A stretch of DNA of 64,000 nucleotides from Azolla caroliniana (Eukaryota; Polypodiophyta): assembly GCA_043228905.1 (NCBI GenBank), contig JBHGNT010000007.1, forward strand, positions 16,678,001 through 16,742,000. Reading direction: 5' to 3'. Every line of letters starts with the position of its first letter. Position 1 is the stretch's first letter. The notes below the pieces were generated by a model. That model saw only the letters and a program-made list of their open reading frames with translations, searched no databases and had not been told where the DNA came from. A program made the translations under genes and the position numbers. Of the stretch, positions 41,301 to 50,884 are shown one piece after another.

Positions 41301-42095
41301 ACTTTCTGTGTAGAGTCAAAACAAATGTTGAGATAAATGTAAATACCTGAGGTACATCAAGAAGATGAATGGGATGCTCCTCGTATTGATTTCTTCCAAC
41401 ACGTTTCCTGCATAAATCCTTTTTATTGGGTGAAACCCTACTCTCATTAGTCCAAAACATTGTGATTACATCCTTGATTTCAAATGTTATGGGTGTCATT
41501 GGCTTACATCTTGTAGTTAGCTTTAGTAGACTAGTTCCTTCACCCGAGGAAATTATACGATTCATTGTATTGTACATTGTTTTTCTACTAACACCAATTA
41601 CCTTAGATAGCTCACTGATGTTTATATCGTCAACATCACTATTAAGTAACATCATTAGACTAGACCTTTTTAAGACAAGATCATCTTCTGACCTGCTCAT
41701 GGATACGAAACTATTACGAAGATTATTTACTAAAATAGATGATATGTTTGCATTAAGACCATCACAATCAACTAAGTCCTTTATCGATGGATCATTACAT
41801 ATTCCATAAAGTACTACCTTCTTTTCTTCATTGCTGATGTGCTTGGTTTGAACATTGAAATAGTCTACAACCTTTCTCTCTATGATGGTAGTCGCATTAC
41901 TTACATTCTCAGCTAAACTATCCTTACCTTTACTGAGTGTGGCTTTCGTATCTTTCAACAATTGACGATGTTTCCTTTTTCTTCTGCCCAATAGTTTCGT
42001 ATGGCTTGTTGTGTCCTGATAGCATCATCCCTATCCTTATGATCATTGAGGGGTAATACTAAACACCCTTCTTCCCCTTCCATTTGGCTGGACAT
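38391..42095 (-). pseudogene. Transposase-like gene of the TIR element
   Basis: Minus strand. A start region at 42095 (MSSQMEGEEG) leads by a one-base frame change in an A-rich run (near 41980) into a basic, helix-turn-helix part (INISELSKVIGVSRKTMYNT). Exon 1 ends at 41347 (CAG/GT). Exon 2 starts at 40218, same phase: FKRMHPTIKVQLRTF, VRRLKDRYTCCCIYHVQ, then paired cysteines. Next comes 39357-39133 with SVWSDGAASQFKAQ and FFGSGHGKGEHDGAG. The last block, 39110-38391, is Cys-rich (TWECQGIPELRSLHAV, LTCFCFHC) with a globular C-terminus. From memory of protein searches, this order recurs in an unnamed transposon family of plants and animals. The WSDG Asp and the HDG Asp (41 residues apart) could be catalytic acids of an RNase H-like fold. 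Junctions of the last blocks are not in phase, so it may be broken. Confidence 0.6.
40240..41290 (+). repeat. Palindromic TAGCTAATTAGCTA array, intron of transposase-like gene
   Basis: About 1 kb of TAGCTAATTAGCTA copies with spacers such as TCATGG, GGTC and TCCTAG, including a duplicated block of about 160 bp (near 40880 and 41070). It lies within the minus-strand intron 40219-41346. Confidence 0.92.
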
Positions 42096-42429
42096 GTTAA
42101 AACCCTAAATTTCCAGAAAAAAAACAAGTATTTAAGATGGCTATGGGCAACAACAATACACAAAAATATTCCACAATACACAAGATTAGACACAACAATA
42201 CACAAAATAATCAATAGACAGAAAAGTTATTGCAATCCAAGACCGAACAGTAGAGGAGTTCACTCCGTTGGATCGAACAGTTGAGAAGGCGATTCAAGAC
42301 CGACCAATGGCGACAACTGAGTGTAGAATGTTGCCGTTGGATGAGTGAACTCCGTCAAATCGAAATGTGGAAGCAATCCGGGACTGGACAGTAGCGGCAA
42401 CTGAGTATAGAATGATGGCAATGGAGGAG

Positions 42430-43085
42430 AGAACCCCGTCAGATTGAACAATTACCGATGATGCTTGGAACGCACATAGAAGGCACCTGAGAGTAGAGTG
42501 GCACAGAGAAGAGAACCTCGTCAGATTGAACAGTTACCAATGATGCTTGGAACGCACAGTAGCGGCCCCTGAGTGTAGAGTGGCACAGAGAAGAGAACCC
42601 CGTCAGATTGAACAGCTCTTTGATGATGCTTGGAACGCACGGTAGCGGCACCTGAGTGTAGAGTGGCAAAGAGAAGAGAACCCCGTCAGATTGAACAGCT
42701 CTTTGATGATGCTTGGAACGCACGGTAGTGGCCCCTGAGTGTAGAGGGGCACAGAGAAGAGAACCCCGTCAGATTGAACAGCTCTTTGATGATGCTTGGA
42801 ACGCACAGTAACGGCCCCTCAGTGTAGAGTGGCACAGAGAAGAGAACCCTGTCAAATTGAACAGCTCTTTGATGATGCTTGGAACGCACAGTAACGGCCC
42901 CTGAGTGTAGAGTGGCACAGAGAAGAGAACCCCGTCAGATTGAACAGCTCTTTGATGATGCTTGGAATGCACAGTAGTGGCCCCTGAGTGTAGAGTGTCA
43001 CGGAGAAGAGAACCCTGTCAGATTGAGCAGCTCTTTGATGATGCTTGGAACGCACAGTAGCGGACCCTCAATGTAGAGTGGCGAC
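42430..43085 (-). repeat. 83-bp tandem array upstream of the transposase-like gene
   Basis: About eight copies of an 83-bp unit (contains GATGATGCTTGGAACGCAC and GTGTAGAGTGGCACAGAG), degenerating toward 42240. It lies between the right TIR and the transposase-like start, so in its promoter region. The period is not a multiple of three, which excludes a repeated protein. Confidence 0.92.
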
Positions 43086-43410
43086 AGGTGGACTCGATAG
43101 GGTTTAGCAACAGTGGTAGCAACTAACCCACAGTACTCAACTAGAGATGGCCTACGTGATGTGGCAAAGGATCATGCATAATGGACCTAGGAATTCGATA
43201 TATAATTTATGGTACACATTTATGGTGCACACATCAATTTATGTTGCACATTTATGGCACTCATTTACATATGTAATTAAAACACTCTAGTATTTTCAAT
43301 GGTAGTTTTTTGCATACTTAATTTATTAATGATGGCTTTTTACTAAAATGACTATTTATCAATGGTAGCTTTTTGCATAGCTAATTAGCTATGTCAAGGA
43401 AATAGCTAAT

Positions 43411-43435
43411 TGTTTCCACTCGCATGCTTTCACCC
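43411..43435 (-). repeat. Right terminal inverted repeat
   Basis: 25 bp, inverted copy of 32435-32459 with one mismatch. A TAGCTAATTAGCTA copy lies at about 43377-43392. Confidence 0.88.
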
Positions 43436-44339
43436 AAAACATGTTCTACGGTATGCCAATTCCTTTTGGAAGAAGTGTTTTGCAGGTACGGGTGCGTAGG
43501 ACAAGTGATTGCGGATCAGGGAGAACTCGACTCTGATAAAGCTAAGGAATTCTTCACTAAACATGGAGTTCGGTTAACACTGACAACGGCATACAATCCG
43601 GAAGCCAATGGGAAGATCGAACGAGGACATAGTCCGATTGTCAAAGCACTTGCGAAGGCATGCGATGGAAGTGTGATGGATTGGCCGCAGATGCTCCCGT
43701 ATGCACTATGGGCAGATCGGACGACGCATAGCTCCGTAACCAGTTACATGCCGGCAGAACTTATGACCGGACAAGCACTGGTAATGCCGACGGAAACTGC
43801 AATCGCGACATGGACAATGCTTCCATGGAAGGAAGAGATGAGCCGGGAAGAACTACTAGCGGTCCGGAAGACAACTGGAGGGAAGACCGGAAGACATAGC
43901 GGAAGCAATACACCGACAACAAGAAACGCGATTCCGGAATAAAAGCCGGTTCGACACAAAGCACCGACTACGACCGCGGAAGATTGAAGAAGGAGATTGG
44001 GTGATTGTCTACGACAGTAGTTTGGATCATCAACATACAACGATGCGGAAGTTCGCGAAAAGGTGGTTCGGGCCATATGAGGTTCGGAAAGTTTTCGATA
44101 ACGGAACTTACCGACTATGCGAGTTGGATGGAACGACGCTACGAGTGCCTATAGCCGGGAAACAGGTGAAGATTTTCAAGAAACGGACTGAAGAAGAACC
44201 CTATGTGATCTTAGACAAGACCGACAAGAAGGAGCAATCGGACGAAGATCGCGGTGATGCGGAAAGCGAGGAAAGTGGATTACAACTCATAGTTGACTTA
44301 AGGGGAGAATTGGAGGAAGCTTCGGATGAAGGTGAATAG
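43436..44339 (+). pseudogene. Family C integrase C-terminal part
   Basis: Continues the integrase interrupted at 32430: TCSTVCQFLLEEVFCRYGCV, then VIADQGELDSDKAKEFF (second core Asp, followed by a gypsy-type core), AYNPEANGKIERGHS (core Glu), ending near 43942 in a frameshift. A second frame (44001-44339) holds the C-terminal segment (WFGPYEVRKVFDNGTYRLCE, VKIFKKRTEEEPYV) with an acidic tail. There is no chromodomain. A purine-rich tract (GGTTTGGAGGGGGTGAG) precedes the LTR at 44396. Confidence 0.85.
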
Positions 44340-44395
44340 CAAGCATCGGGGACTTTGTCACATACCGGAGGATGTGTGGGTTTGGAGGGGGTGAG

Positions 44396-45289
44396 TGTCG
44401 TAGTGTAATTTGCACACTACATGAAAAATTACATTTTTGGTTTCTTCGGATAGGATATGGAGTACCCAGTGAGAACCAGAAGGAAGAACCAGTGAGGACC
44501 GAAACCAGTAAGGAGACCGGCAAGAGCCGGATGAAGAAGGCCGGTGAGAGTCGGTGAGAAACAGACGAAGAGGACCGGTAAGAAGGATCCGGTAAGAACC
44601 AGATAAAGAAAACCGGCGAGAACCGGATGAAGCAGAACCGGCAAGAGCCGGATGAAGAAGGCCGGTGAGAGTCTCTCACTAGATGAAGAGACATATTTGT
44701 AAATAGAAGAAAGTATAAAATTATATATTACATGCATAGGGCAAGAATCGAACCTTGCACCTCCATGTTAATAATGTTAAGCCTTATCATTATACTAGCG
44801 TATTATGAATTTTAAAGTTATACTAAACTTTATCCCATGTAAAATTTCTAGACATGCATGGTACAAAAAGTTATTCATGCATAGACACTCGAGTTAAAAG
44901 AAAAGATGAGATAGAAAGCTAATCATGCACATGCAGTGTGCATGAAAACTAAAAATAGGAAAAGCATGATGCTTGCATGTGATAAACTTAGACTCTTCCA
45001 ACACTATATAAGGAAGAGAGAAAAATGTATAGAGGTTGTTGATTATTTTTACAAGGGTTGATTAATATACTATAATCGTGGGATCCACGAGTTTGCTAAC
45101 TATTTTCCTCTCTTAATTTGAGTACTCACTAATACACTATACTCGTGGGATTCACGAGTTTTTCATATCTTTCTTTCTTACAATATATTTCATATTCTTA
45201 ATTGCCTTAGAATTTTCTTTCCTCCTAGTCCAAAACCCCAACGGTTCCCACCCCACTCACGCAACGATCCAGAGCCGCAAGGCACGACA
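44396..45289 (+). repeat. Family C right LTR
   Basis: About 894 bp, TGTCGTAGTG...GGCACGACA. It contains CCGGTGAGA/GAACCGG-type short repeats (44470-44680), an antisense tRNA-like stretch (about 44735-44805), TATATAAGG near 45006 and two copies of TCGTGGGATCCACGAG (palindromic) near 45075 and 45145. Only the termini and layout match the left LTR. Confidence 0.75.
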
Positions 45290-45907
45290 GCGTTCCGATT
45301 CGGTAAGGAGGGCTTTGGCGTCGGAGATCACCTCCTTGTCTTTCCAACGCGCCTCCTCATCTAGCAAGCTCAACTTGACTCTTGCTAGGGATAGTTGTTT
45401 TCCTTTCGGCCCGGTGTTGCTCAACGTGACAACTAACATCTCCCAGGTATCCAGGGGGGAACCGAGCAGGAGTAGAGCAAGTACCTCATCGGCGAGAGGT
45501 ACTTCCAACGAGTTTGCTTGGTGTATCAGCCCCTGGAAGGCATTCATGTGCTCCGCCATACTAGAGTTGTCTTGGTATCGGAGCCTCACTAGCTTCCGAA
45601 ATACCAAAACCTGATTAACAGCATTCTTGTTCTGGAACATGATGCCGATCTTCTTCCAGAGTTCATGAGCCTTGCTCTCTTCATTGAAGTTGTTGTACAT
45701 GCTCATGTCGATGAAGCACCAGATGTATGTCGTTGTCTTCATGTGCATCACCTCCCACACCGTGGCGTCGATCTTATCCGATCTCTTGTCCCCAAACTGA
45801 ACCGGCAACCAAAGATCTTTAACCACCAGCATGTCCCTCATCTTCGACTTCCACACTGAGTAGTTGGAGCCGGTGAGCTTGAACATGCCGCCATAAGATT
45901 CTTCCAT
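45290..45907 (-). pseudogene. Copia gag, interrupted
   Basis: ATG at 45907 opens MEESYGGMFKLTGSNYSVW, a typical Ty1/copia gag N-terminus (UBN2/DUF4219 type). It continues through LWKKIGIMFQNKNAVNQ, LSNTGPKGKQLSLARVKLSL to LLTESER, where the family C element inserted. Beyond the insertion the frame continues at 30257 into a Ser/Arg-rich stretch and the zinc knuckle. No stop lies within this part. Confidence 0.9.
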
Positions 45908-45920
45908 TTCTTGTGTTGTT

Positions 45921-45936
45921 CGCTTTGATACCAGTT
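45921..45936 (-). promoter_or_regulatory. Copia primer binding site (initiator tRNA-Met)
   Basis: Minus sense AACTGGTATCAAAGCG right after the LTR end CTCATCA. It matches the usual TGGTATCAGAGC site at all but one base. Confidence 0.88.
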
Positions 45937-46492
45937 TGATGAGAAATGCGCAGAATATCGCTCGGCCACAACCGAGTAGTAAAACACTTCTATAAGAATC
46001 AAACACAAAAATGGGAAGTGGAGAGTACACAAGAAAAATGACACGGGATGTTTACGTGGAAAACCCTAATATGGAAAAACCACAGGAGCCCACAGACTCC
46101 AAACTATCACTATGAAGAGAAAAGGGTACACAATCAAAGACTCGGAGGTAACGACCTCTAGCTCTGTTTCTTCGCACAGTGGCGGTTACGACAAAGTATC
46201 ACTCTGTATCTCTCTCTCTCCCACTCTCTCCCTCTCTCTCTTTACAACAATTACAGCAATATAACAACAACACAATCACACACACTCTAAAGTGATTGCC
46301 CTAAGTCATATTTATAGTTATATGAACTTAGGGCTATTTACAAATATAGCCTCAATGGGCTTATTCAAGACATATTTACAAATTTGTCTTCTCTTCCGGT
46401 TCTCACCGGGTCCACCGATCCGGTTTCCGGTTCTCACCGGTTCCTCTTTATTCATCGCCGGATCCCATCCGGAGAGACCGATTTTCCCAACA
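45937..46492 (-). repeat. Copia 5' LTR
   Basis: 556 bp, same ends as the 3' LTR but with small indels (529 against 556 bp), so the insertion is not recent. Followed by the target copy TGGCC. Confidence 0.9.
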
Positions 46493-47290
46493 TGGCCAAA
46501 TTGAGTGTACCAACCAAACGTTGGAGCAATATCTTCGTTGTTTCATCAACTATCAACAAGATGATTGGGTTAATTTTTTGCACTTGGTGGAATTCTCTTA
46601 CAACAACTCAGCCCATTCTTCTACAGGATATTCCCCATTTTTCACAAATACAGGTTTTCATCCTCGGTGGATGATGAATGCGCATCTAGACGTTCCTACC
46701 AACCCTGCTGTCGAGGATCATCTTAATCGCCTCCAAGAAATTCACGCTACCATTCTCCAATATTTGCACGATGCTCAAGTTACACACAAGAGGCTTGTCG
46801 ATCCTCATCGTCTAGACTCCTCAAAAAAGTTCCGCGTTGGGGATCATGTATGGCTTCTCCAACACAACATCAAGACCACTCGACCTTGCAATAAATTGGA
46901 TTACCAACGTTTTGGCCCTTACATGATCACTGGTAAGATAATTGATGTTGCATTTCATCTTGGCCTCCCTCCACACATGCATCTTCATCCGGTGTTTCAT
47001 GTATCCCTTTTGGAACCTTATACTACAAGTTCAATTCCGGGCCGTCTTACGACACCCCCACCACCTGTTGAGTTCTTGGGCAGACCCGAATTTGAAGTTG
47101 TTGCCATTCTCGATTCTAAAATCGTGCACAACAAGTTGTATTACTTAGTTGATTGGCTAGGTTATACCCCCAATGATCGAACTTGGGAACCTACTGCAAA
47201 TCTTTCCAATGTTGTAGAACTCGTCACTGCATTTCATCACTAATATCCTCGTAAACCAGGTCCTAATACAAACCCTACGACCCGTGAGAC
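46493..47290 (+). pseudogene. Family B integrase C-terminus and chromodomain
   Basis: Resumes the integrase cut at 26484, with the core Glu region followed by LEQYLRCFINYQQDDWVNFL and a chromodomain ending TWEPTANLSNVVELVTAFHH at 47243. The stop there is premature, because the in-frame tail beyond it is still recognisable. It differs from the duplicate at 15404-16154 by only a few residues. Confidence 0.88.
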
Positions 47291-47313
47291 GTGTCGTCGA
47301 AGAAGGGGGATAG

Positions 47314-47757
47314 TGTCATGATAACACTCACATCATGCATCGAAAGGATCATGACACTCACATTATGCTTCGAAAGGATTTAAACCCACAACCTTGTTGT
47401 ACACATGTCAAATCCTCAGCCATTGTATTAATATTCTTGTATGTATACTTTTTAGAATATGAAATCTAATATCATAGAAATATTCTATATTACTCTACAT
47501 TCTAGAATGACCTAGAATATTCTAGAGTGTTCTATACACTAGAACCTTCTAGAATACTTTAGAGATCTTCTAGATTACTCTACATTCTAGAATAACCTAG
47601 AATATTCTAGAGTGTTCTCTATTACTTATAAATTGGGATCTACCACTCATCCCAAACCTAAATTGGTTCAACGTCATTTTGTAGTACTCTGTTGCCCACT
47701 CTTTGTAATCCATTTACTCTTCAATATAATAATTCCTTTTCAATTGTCTCTCTATCT

Positions 47758-47794
<37 letters not shown>

Positions 47795-47797
47795 ACA
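47314..47797 (+). repeat. Family B 3' LTR
   Basis: 484 bp, TGTCATGATA...CTTGACA. This is the uninterrupted counterpart of 16225-22504 and shows the empty CCATT site (at about 47710) of the young chromovirus. TATAAAT and AAATTGGTTCAA are conserved. Confidence 0.92.
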
Positions 47798-49300
47798 CAA
47801 ATCAACGTGGTGTTGCAAATGATTGAAAGAGTGATGCAAAGCCAAGAATGTGCAACTGTTCTTCAACAAATCAATCATGTTATTGACAAGCTTGTAGAGA
47901 AAATAGGTCTCTTTGAAGGTAAAAATATATCTAAATTCTTACAAGTATATGTTATTGAGATGGGTAGTAAAGGATTAAACCAACATGATGTTCGAATGAA
48001 TTTTGTGAGGATGGTTGAACTCCCTTTGCGAAATAGAGTCTCTGAACTTGCAACAACTTCTAATGATTGCGTTGCATTTGAGAAAGCTTTATTAAATGAG
48101 TACATGTTTGGTGATACAATCTGAGCATCAATGAGGAGTTTCCTGGATTGGGTGGACAAAGAGGACAAGAAGATTTCGGCGATTGAATTGTTGAAAGAAT
48201 TTGAAGCTCATTATAACCAATTAACGACCAAAAGGACTCTTTTGGAACCGGAGAAGGTCATATTATTCTTGAAGGCAACAGACTGATCCTATCGAGAAAA
48301 ATTAGTTGCATTTCTTGAAGGCTGGACTACACCCACTGGTCTAGTGTCCGATTGGAATCGAGTATATGAAGCCTACAACAAAATCAGCAAAAGAGCCCAA
48401 TGGTGTGATTCATAAGATCTTTTGATTGCCAGGGGTACGAAAGATGAAGTGAAAACAACCATCAAGGAGGATATTGGGAGTCCGTCAACTATTTCCAAGG
48501 TACCTGAAACAATGATGGACGATCTTATCAAAGGTATAAGAGATCTTTCATTACATGTTGCAAAGCTACAAGAAGGAAAATCCTTGCATCCCCAAAAAGA
48601 TTATGAAAGAAGATGCATATGGTATGATCGCGTCAACCATTCAAGAGGAGGGTGTGATAACTATCAAGAAGTGATAGACAAAGGGGTGATATTCTTCAAA
48701 GATGGTAAGATTCATTCTTCTGAAACTCGATTACCTCTCCAAACTAATTTTAGAAGAGGTGGTATGAGAAGGATCATCGAAGATGCGGAAACAACTGGGA
48801 CACAAGTTGTCTATCAACCAACAACTACAATCATCCATGTTGGTGAAGGAGGATCCAAATCTCAATTTTGGCCGTGTATTTTGAAAGCCACAATAGAGGG
48901 TAAAATCAAGTTTGAAAAGTTGAAGTCTGGAGGTGATGTTGTCCGAAGCAATATTGGTTGGGAAGACCCAGTGGATGGCCTCGCAGCTTTCGCGAAGGTT
49001 GCAACAGACCAAGCCCATGAAGTGATCATAGAAGAGAAACGGAAATGGGCGGAAAATGAAGATAACAAGAAGAGGGAGCTAAGAAGCGCTAAAAAGAGGG
49101 AGATAGAAAGTCTGAAAATGGTAAGCCCTGACATTGAAAAGGGTAAGGATAAGAAGATTCCCCTTCAACTGATTTAAAAAAAGTTTTGGAAGAAAGAATT
49201 TTAGATAGCAAAGTGGAGCTTTCCTTGAGGGAGCTTTTGGGCATAGCTAAAAAGTAATTTCATGAAGCAATAATTGATGGAATTAAAAGAAAATGGCAGA
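47798..49300 (+). pseudogene. Gag of another gypsy element ('family F'), decayed
   Basis: Pieces of one gag frame: MIERVMQSQECATVLQQINH through LVEKIGLFEGKNISKFLQVY to 48121, then TGA; 48131 onward MRSFLDWVDKEDKKISAIEL with a TGA near 48284 and a TAA near 48413; then 48422-49177 with a degenerate finger (RRCIWYDRVNHSRGGCDNYQ) and a Lys/Glu-rich end. The family B 3' LTR sits at its left end, so family B inserted here or recombined into it. The left half of this gag is not in the window. Confidence 0.75.
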
Positions 49301-50030
49301 ATATTGAAGTTGTTGAAAACCAAGGAAATGAAGTGAAGAAATCAATGGTGGAAGTCATTAAAGGTGAACCAAGCTCTTCCATTGTTGGTTCACAAGCTAT
49401 TGCGACGATAACTTTTGAAGAGAAGCTAAAAGAGCTAAAAAGCTATTATGCTAAGAAACATTGGGCGAGAGCAAAAACAGAGACACCTGTGAAGATTGAA
49501 AACCTTGAAGATCCAGTCGTAGCCTTAATCGGCTCCGAAATTAATCTAATTTCTTATGATATTTACAGGAAAGGCGGATGGCCAATGGAAACGAATCATG
49601 GGTGGAGGGTAAAATCGGCTAATTCAACAACCGAGGAACTTTATGGAGCTTTCCCAAACATCAAAGTTACTATTGGAGATGTGCCAATGGAGCAACATTT
49701 CTTTATCCAAAAGACCTTGTCATACCCAGTGATTCTTGGTCAACCATACATCATATCTTCTAGGATGGAAACGAAGGTGCTTGAAAAGGGCTCGGCATAT
49801 GCTAGGATTCGAAGTACCGATGGTAAAAGGTGTGTTCAATTTCTTACTGTTAGGCAGGAGCATGAGAGAAATAAAGAAGAATTACGAATTAACTCGTGCG
49901 AACATGATATGACATCTTATGAGTCAAATTTTAAGGGAATATCAAAGTGCTAACTTCCTCAAAGAAGATGACATCCATGAAGTTGAAGATGGAGATGTTT
50001 GTTGGCACATGCCGGAGGATGCGTAGGTCT
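49301..50030 (+). pseudogene. Family F protease region, active Asp missing
   Basis: A 206-codon frame (49333-49953) with a retropepsin-like part: VVALIGSEINLISYDIYRK, then FIQKTLSYPVILGQPYI. The Asp expected just before GSEIN is absent, so it should be inactive. RT and integrase are missing: the frame leads straight to a purine-rich tract (TCTAGAGGGGGAGGA) and an LTR. Confidence 0.7.
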
Positions 50031-50042
50031 AGAGGGGGAGGA

Positions 50043-50873
50043 TGTCGTGACGTTTTCGTGCCACAATGAGAAAATAACCTCTACCCAATTATATGAACTA
50101 ATTCAAAATTTTGTAAATAGTTGTTTAGCTAAGCGATAGCTAATAACTTGATAAGAACACTCGCCATAGGATGATAATAGCTAGTAGTTGAATCTACGAT
50201 AAAACTTAATATCGAGTAAAATATTTTTAAGTGAAATACCTATTATCAAAACACTTGTTATTATCATTATCAACTATTTTTGCTATTAAAGCTATAAAAG
50301 CCATAAAAACTATTAAAGTTGTTAAAGCTATTAGAGCTATTAGAGCCATTAAAGCTATTACAGCTATTAGAGCCATTGAAGCTATTAAAGCAATTAGAGC
50401 TATAAAAACTATTAAAAGCTATTAAGTTTATTAAAGTTATTAAAGCCATTACCCACAAATGTAGGTGCCACTTATGAATGAATGACACTTGGGACTCATG
50501 CATACACTTTCCTCATGCATGGGTAAAACTTAGCACTCATGCACCCACTTTTCTCATGCATGGGTGACACTTGCCACTCATGCACTCACCCTCCTCATGT
50601 ATAAAAAGGGGGTGAATAAACTCATGAAGGGGGGAATAATGGTAGACGAAAAATACTATTGTACTCAGAAAGGCAAGAAATACTATTGTAATCATCTTGA
50701 ATAACAATAGAGGTGAAATATCATTGTAATGAGATAGACAAGTTATATTATTGTAATCATCTTGATATATATCAATACAAAGTCTATTTTCATTTCTCCT
50801 CTTTCTTTGACAAGAAGCTCGGTGCTTACTTCCTAGATTTGCGATTTTCTTTTTCGTTTGCTCTCGTACGACA
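50043..50873 (+). repeat. Family F LTR
   Basis: About 831 bp from TGTCGTGACG to CGTACGACA. TATAAAAAGGGG at about 50599. It contains a 9-bp array at 50281-50450 and repeated ACTCATGCACNCACTTTCCTCATGCATG-like units (50490-50600). The ends resemble family C LTRs, so this is a related group. Confidence 0.7.
50281..50450 (+). repeat. 9-bp tandem repeat in LTR
   Basis: About 18 degenerate copies of GCTATTAAA / GCTATTAGA. They read as AIKAIRAI if translated, which is an artefact of the repeat. Confidence 0.9.
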
Positions 50874-50884
50874 AGATCAACATC

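Larger units (their letters stand above)
32435..43435. mobile_element. 11-kb TIR DNA element with transposase-like and FCP1-like genes
   Basis: 11,001 bp bounded by a 25-bp terminal inverted repeat with one mismatch (GGGTAAAAGC...GGAAACA at the left, GGGTGAAAGC...GGAAACA read inward from the right). It is flanked by AAAA on both sides (32431-32434 and 43436-43439). Deleting the element plus one AAAA restores the family C integrase frame, which argues for a real 4-bp target duplication despite the simple sequence. Inside are a plus-strand locus (32686-38042), a minus-strand transposase-like gene (38391-42095), palindromic TAGCTAATTAGCTA arrays and an 83-bp array. The superfamily is not identified. 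A 4-bp duplication would fit, for example, Sola-type elements, but this is only a suggestion. Confidence 0.85.
30262..45289 (+). mobile_element. Family C gypsy element nested in copia gag
   Basis: Begins TGTCATGACG and ends GGCACGACA. Flanked by GCGT (30258-30261 and 45290-45293), or GCGTT if the first T is shared. Taking it out with one target copy joins the copia gag frame across the gap, which fixes both ends. It contains RT, RNase H and integrase remnants and is itself split by the TIR element at 32435-43435. Its gag, protease and N-terminal RT are missing, and its two LTRs are strongly different. Confidence 0.8.
26485..46492 (-). mobile_element. Ty1/copia retrotransposon with nested insertions
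   Basis: Minus-strand element bounded by LTRs at 26485-27013 and 45937-46492 and by a perfect target duplication TGGCC (26480-26484 and 46493-46497). Removing it together with one TGGCC restores the family B integrase frame across the site. It has an initiator tRNA-Met primer site and a polypurine tract. Its gag is split by a 15-kb gypsy insertion at 30262-45289. Its own coding DNA is decayed and lacks a protease. Confidence 0.93.

Noticed and set aside
42603-43055. Series of overlapping 67-codon frames
   Set aside because: They follow the 83-bp tandem array and shift frame each unit; not proteins.
50231-50503. AIKAIRAI-type frames on both strands
   Set aside because: Translation of the 9-bp tandem repeat in an LTR.
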